From contig NZ_CP012334.1 in assembly GCF_001704295.1 (NCBI RefSeq), forward strand, positions 248,001 through 312,000: 64,000 nt of DNA. The letters are read 5' to 3'. The notes under the pieces were generated by a model that made no database searches, had not been told where the DNA came from, and saw only the letters and a program-made list of their open reading frames with translations. This document shows positions 63,072-64,000 of the stretch, piece by piece. Position numbers and translations under genes: made by a program. The number at the start of each line of letters is the position of its first letter. The stretch's first letter is position 1. Origin of the DNA: Bordetella sp. H567 (GTDB lineage: Bacteria > Pseudomonadota > Gammaproteobacteria > Burkholderiales > Burkholderiaceae_B).

Positions 63072-63099
63072 TAGGTGCCGGGGGCCTATGCGGTGTTCC
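63072..63099 (-). promoter_or_regulatory. hrp-box-like promoter element before orphan gene 3
   Basis: Read on the minus strand from 63099: GGAACA, 15 bases, then GCACCTA. Core and spacing match the elements before orphan genes 1 and 2. The start codon at 62986 lies 85 bases downstream. Confidence 0.65.
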
Positions 63100-63186
63100 G
63101 GCAGCGGGATAGGCGTAACAAAACGTCGCGCCGCCGGCGTCTCGCGATACCACCGATCCGCCACGCCCTGCCCGCAGAAACGGGCT

Positions 63187-64000
63187 TCAGTGCGCGTCCG
63201 CCGAGGGGGCCTTGGGCGGACGCACCTTGCGCATCAGCGGCACCAGCATGGTCGCGGCGACGAAGCAGGCCATGACCGCCAGAAAGGCATCCGAATAGGC
63301 CAGCGTCTGCGCTTCGCGATAGGCCAGCGACCATAATCGCGTGAGCCCCGCCGTGACGGGATCGCTGGACCAATCGGTCGCCTGCGCCGTCATGCGCGCC
63401 AGCGCATCGTTCATCGCCTCGTTACGCGTGTTCAGGCGTTCGGCCATCCGCTGGAAATGCAGGTTGGTGCGGTCGTTCAGCAGCGTGGCGCACACCGCGA
63501 TGCCGATGGCGCCGCCCAGGTTGCGCATCAGGTTGAACAGGCCGGAGGCCAGCTTCAGCCGGGCGGGGGACAGGCTGCCCAGCGTCAGCGTGACGGTGGG
63601 CGCGACGGCGAACTGCTGCGCCATGCCGCGCAAGGCCTGCGGCAGCAGCAATTCCCCCGCCCCCCAGTCGTGCGTGATGGGCACGAAACTCCACATGGAA
63701 AAGGCGAAGCAGGCCAGCCCGGCCATCAGCAGCCAGCGCAGGTCGACGCGATTGGCCAGCATCGTGTACAGGGGGATGGACAGGATCTGGAAGGCGCCGG
63801 TGGAGAAGATGGCGGTGCCGATCTGCAGGGCGCTGTAGCCGCGCACGTGCCCGAGGAACAGCGGGGTCAGGTAGATCGTGGCGAAGATGCCCACGCCGCT
63901 GACGAAGGAGAACAGGCAGCCCAGCGCGAAATTGCGGTCCTTCAGCGCGCGCAGGTCGACGATGGGATGGGCGAAGGTGAGGGTGCGCCAGACGAAGCCC
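63187..64000 (-). CDS. DHA2 family MFS efflux transporter, partial (N-terminus outside the window)
   Basis: The last 271 codons are present. The readable part starts GFVWRTLTFAHPIVDLRALK and RNFALGCLFSFVSGVGIFAT, a pattern typical of EmrB-type pumps, then SALQIGTAIFSTGAFQILSI, LPQALRGMAQQFAVAPTVTL and SGLFNLMRNLGGAIGIAVCA, which are conserved in the last membrane helices of the DHA2 (14-TM) family. The tail MRKVRPPKAPSADAH is cytosolic. Such pumps export drugs or toxic organics with an EmrA-like fusion protein and an outer-membrane channel; those genes would lie beyond the window edge. Confidence 0.92.
   Translation of the reverse strand, partial: GFVWRTLTFAHPIVDLRALKDRNFALGCLFSFVSGVGIFATIYLTPLFLGHVRGYSALQIGTAIFSTGAFQILSIPLYTMLANRVDLRWLLMAGLACFAFSMWSFVPITHDWGAGELLLPQALRGMAQQFAVAPTVTLTLGSLSPARLKLASGLFNLMRNLGGAIGIAVCATLLNDRTNLHFQRMAERLNTRNEAMNDALARMTAQATDWSSDPVTAGLTRLWSLAYREAQTLAYSDAFLAVMACFVAATMLVPLMRKVRPPKAPSADAH

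Overview
The window is GC-rich (roughly two thirds G+C) and looks like a chromosome segment of a Bordetella- or Achromobacter-like betaproteobacterium (Alcaligenaceae, Burkholderiales). The signs are two Bug-type tripartite tricarboxylate solute-binding proteins, a TRAP-TAXI importer, a monomeric NADP isocitrate dehydrogenase, recC-recB-recD order, several one-component regulators beside small catabolic operons, and high-GC codon use throughout. No rRNA, tRNA, CRISPR array, integrase or intact insertion sequence was found.

Layout. 1-3.9 kb (minus): a catabolic operon of Bug binding protein, GntR regulator, LeuC/LeuD-type hydro-lyase and an isocitrate lyase/PEP mutase family lyase cut by the window edge. 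4-8.7 kb: divergent ArsR-like regulator and MFS transporter, then a GlxA-type AraC regulator and an HPP-CBS membrane protein. 8.8-11.7 kb: VOC protein and GntR regulator around a 20-bp palindrome, an RraA-like aldolase and a PsiF protein. 11.9-16.2 kb: XRE-cupin regulator, amino-acid ABC transporter and FAD amine oxidoreductase. 16.3-16.6 kb: remnant of a cyclopropane-fatty-acid synthase gene. 16.8-24.6 kb: a polyamine-type ABC transporter interleaved with two amidohydrolases and a COG0523 GTPase. 24.7-30.1 kb (minus): autotransporter and icd. 30.4-36.6 kb: cytochrome P450, two orphan genes and, between them, the TRAP-TAXI importer. 36.7-40.4 kb (minus): copB, copA and a LysR regulator. 40.5-50.5 kb: recC, recB, recD. 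50.5-52.5 kb (minus): PAS-PAS hybrid histidine kinase. 52.7-58.7 kb: LysR regulator divergent from Bug-hyuA-hyuB. 58.8-64 kb: SDR, cupin, a 961-residue orphan protein and a DHA2 efflux pump cut by the edge.

The most interesting signal is a shared promoter-like element in front of the three unrecognised orphan genes (starts at 31767 plus, 35875 plus and 62986 minus). Each has GGAA(C/T)N, exactly 15 bases, then NCACNNA, 28 to 85 bases before a start codon. This is the layout of the hrp box read by HrpL-family ECF sigma factors; Bordetella BtrS, which controls type III secretion, is described as HrpL-like. I therefore propose that these three genes are undescribed type III secretion effectors or substrates. 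One carries an internal repeat of about 24 residues, one appears to be shortened by its convergent neighbour, and one is a 961-residue, mostly helical-looking protein. All of this rests on sequence reading alone.

Most other operons pair a solute-uptake system with one or two catabolic enzymes and a local regulator, and several have a clear inverted repeat in the control region.
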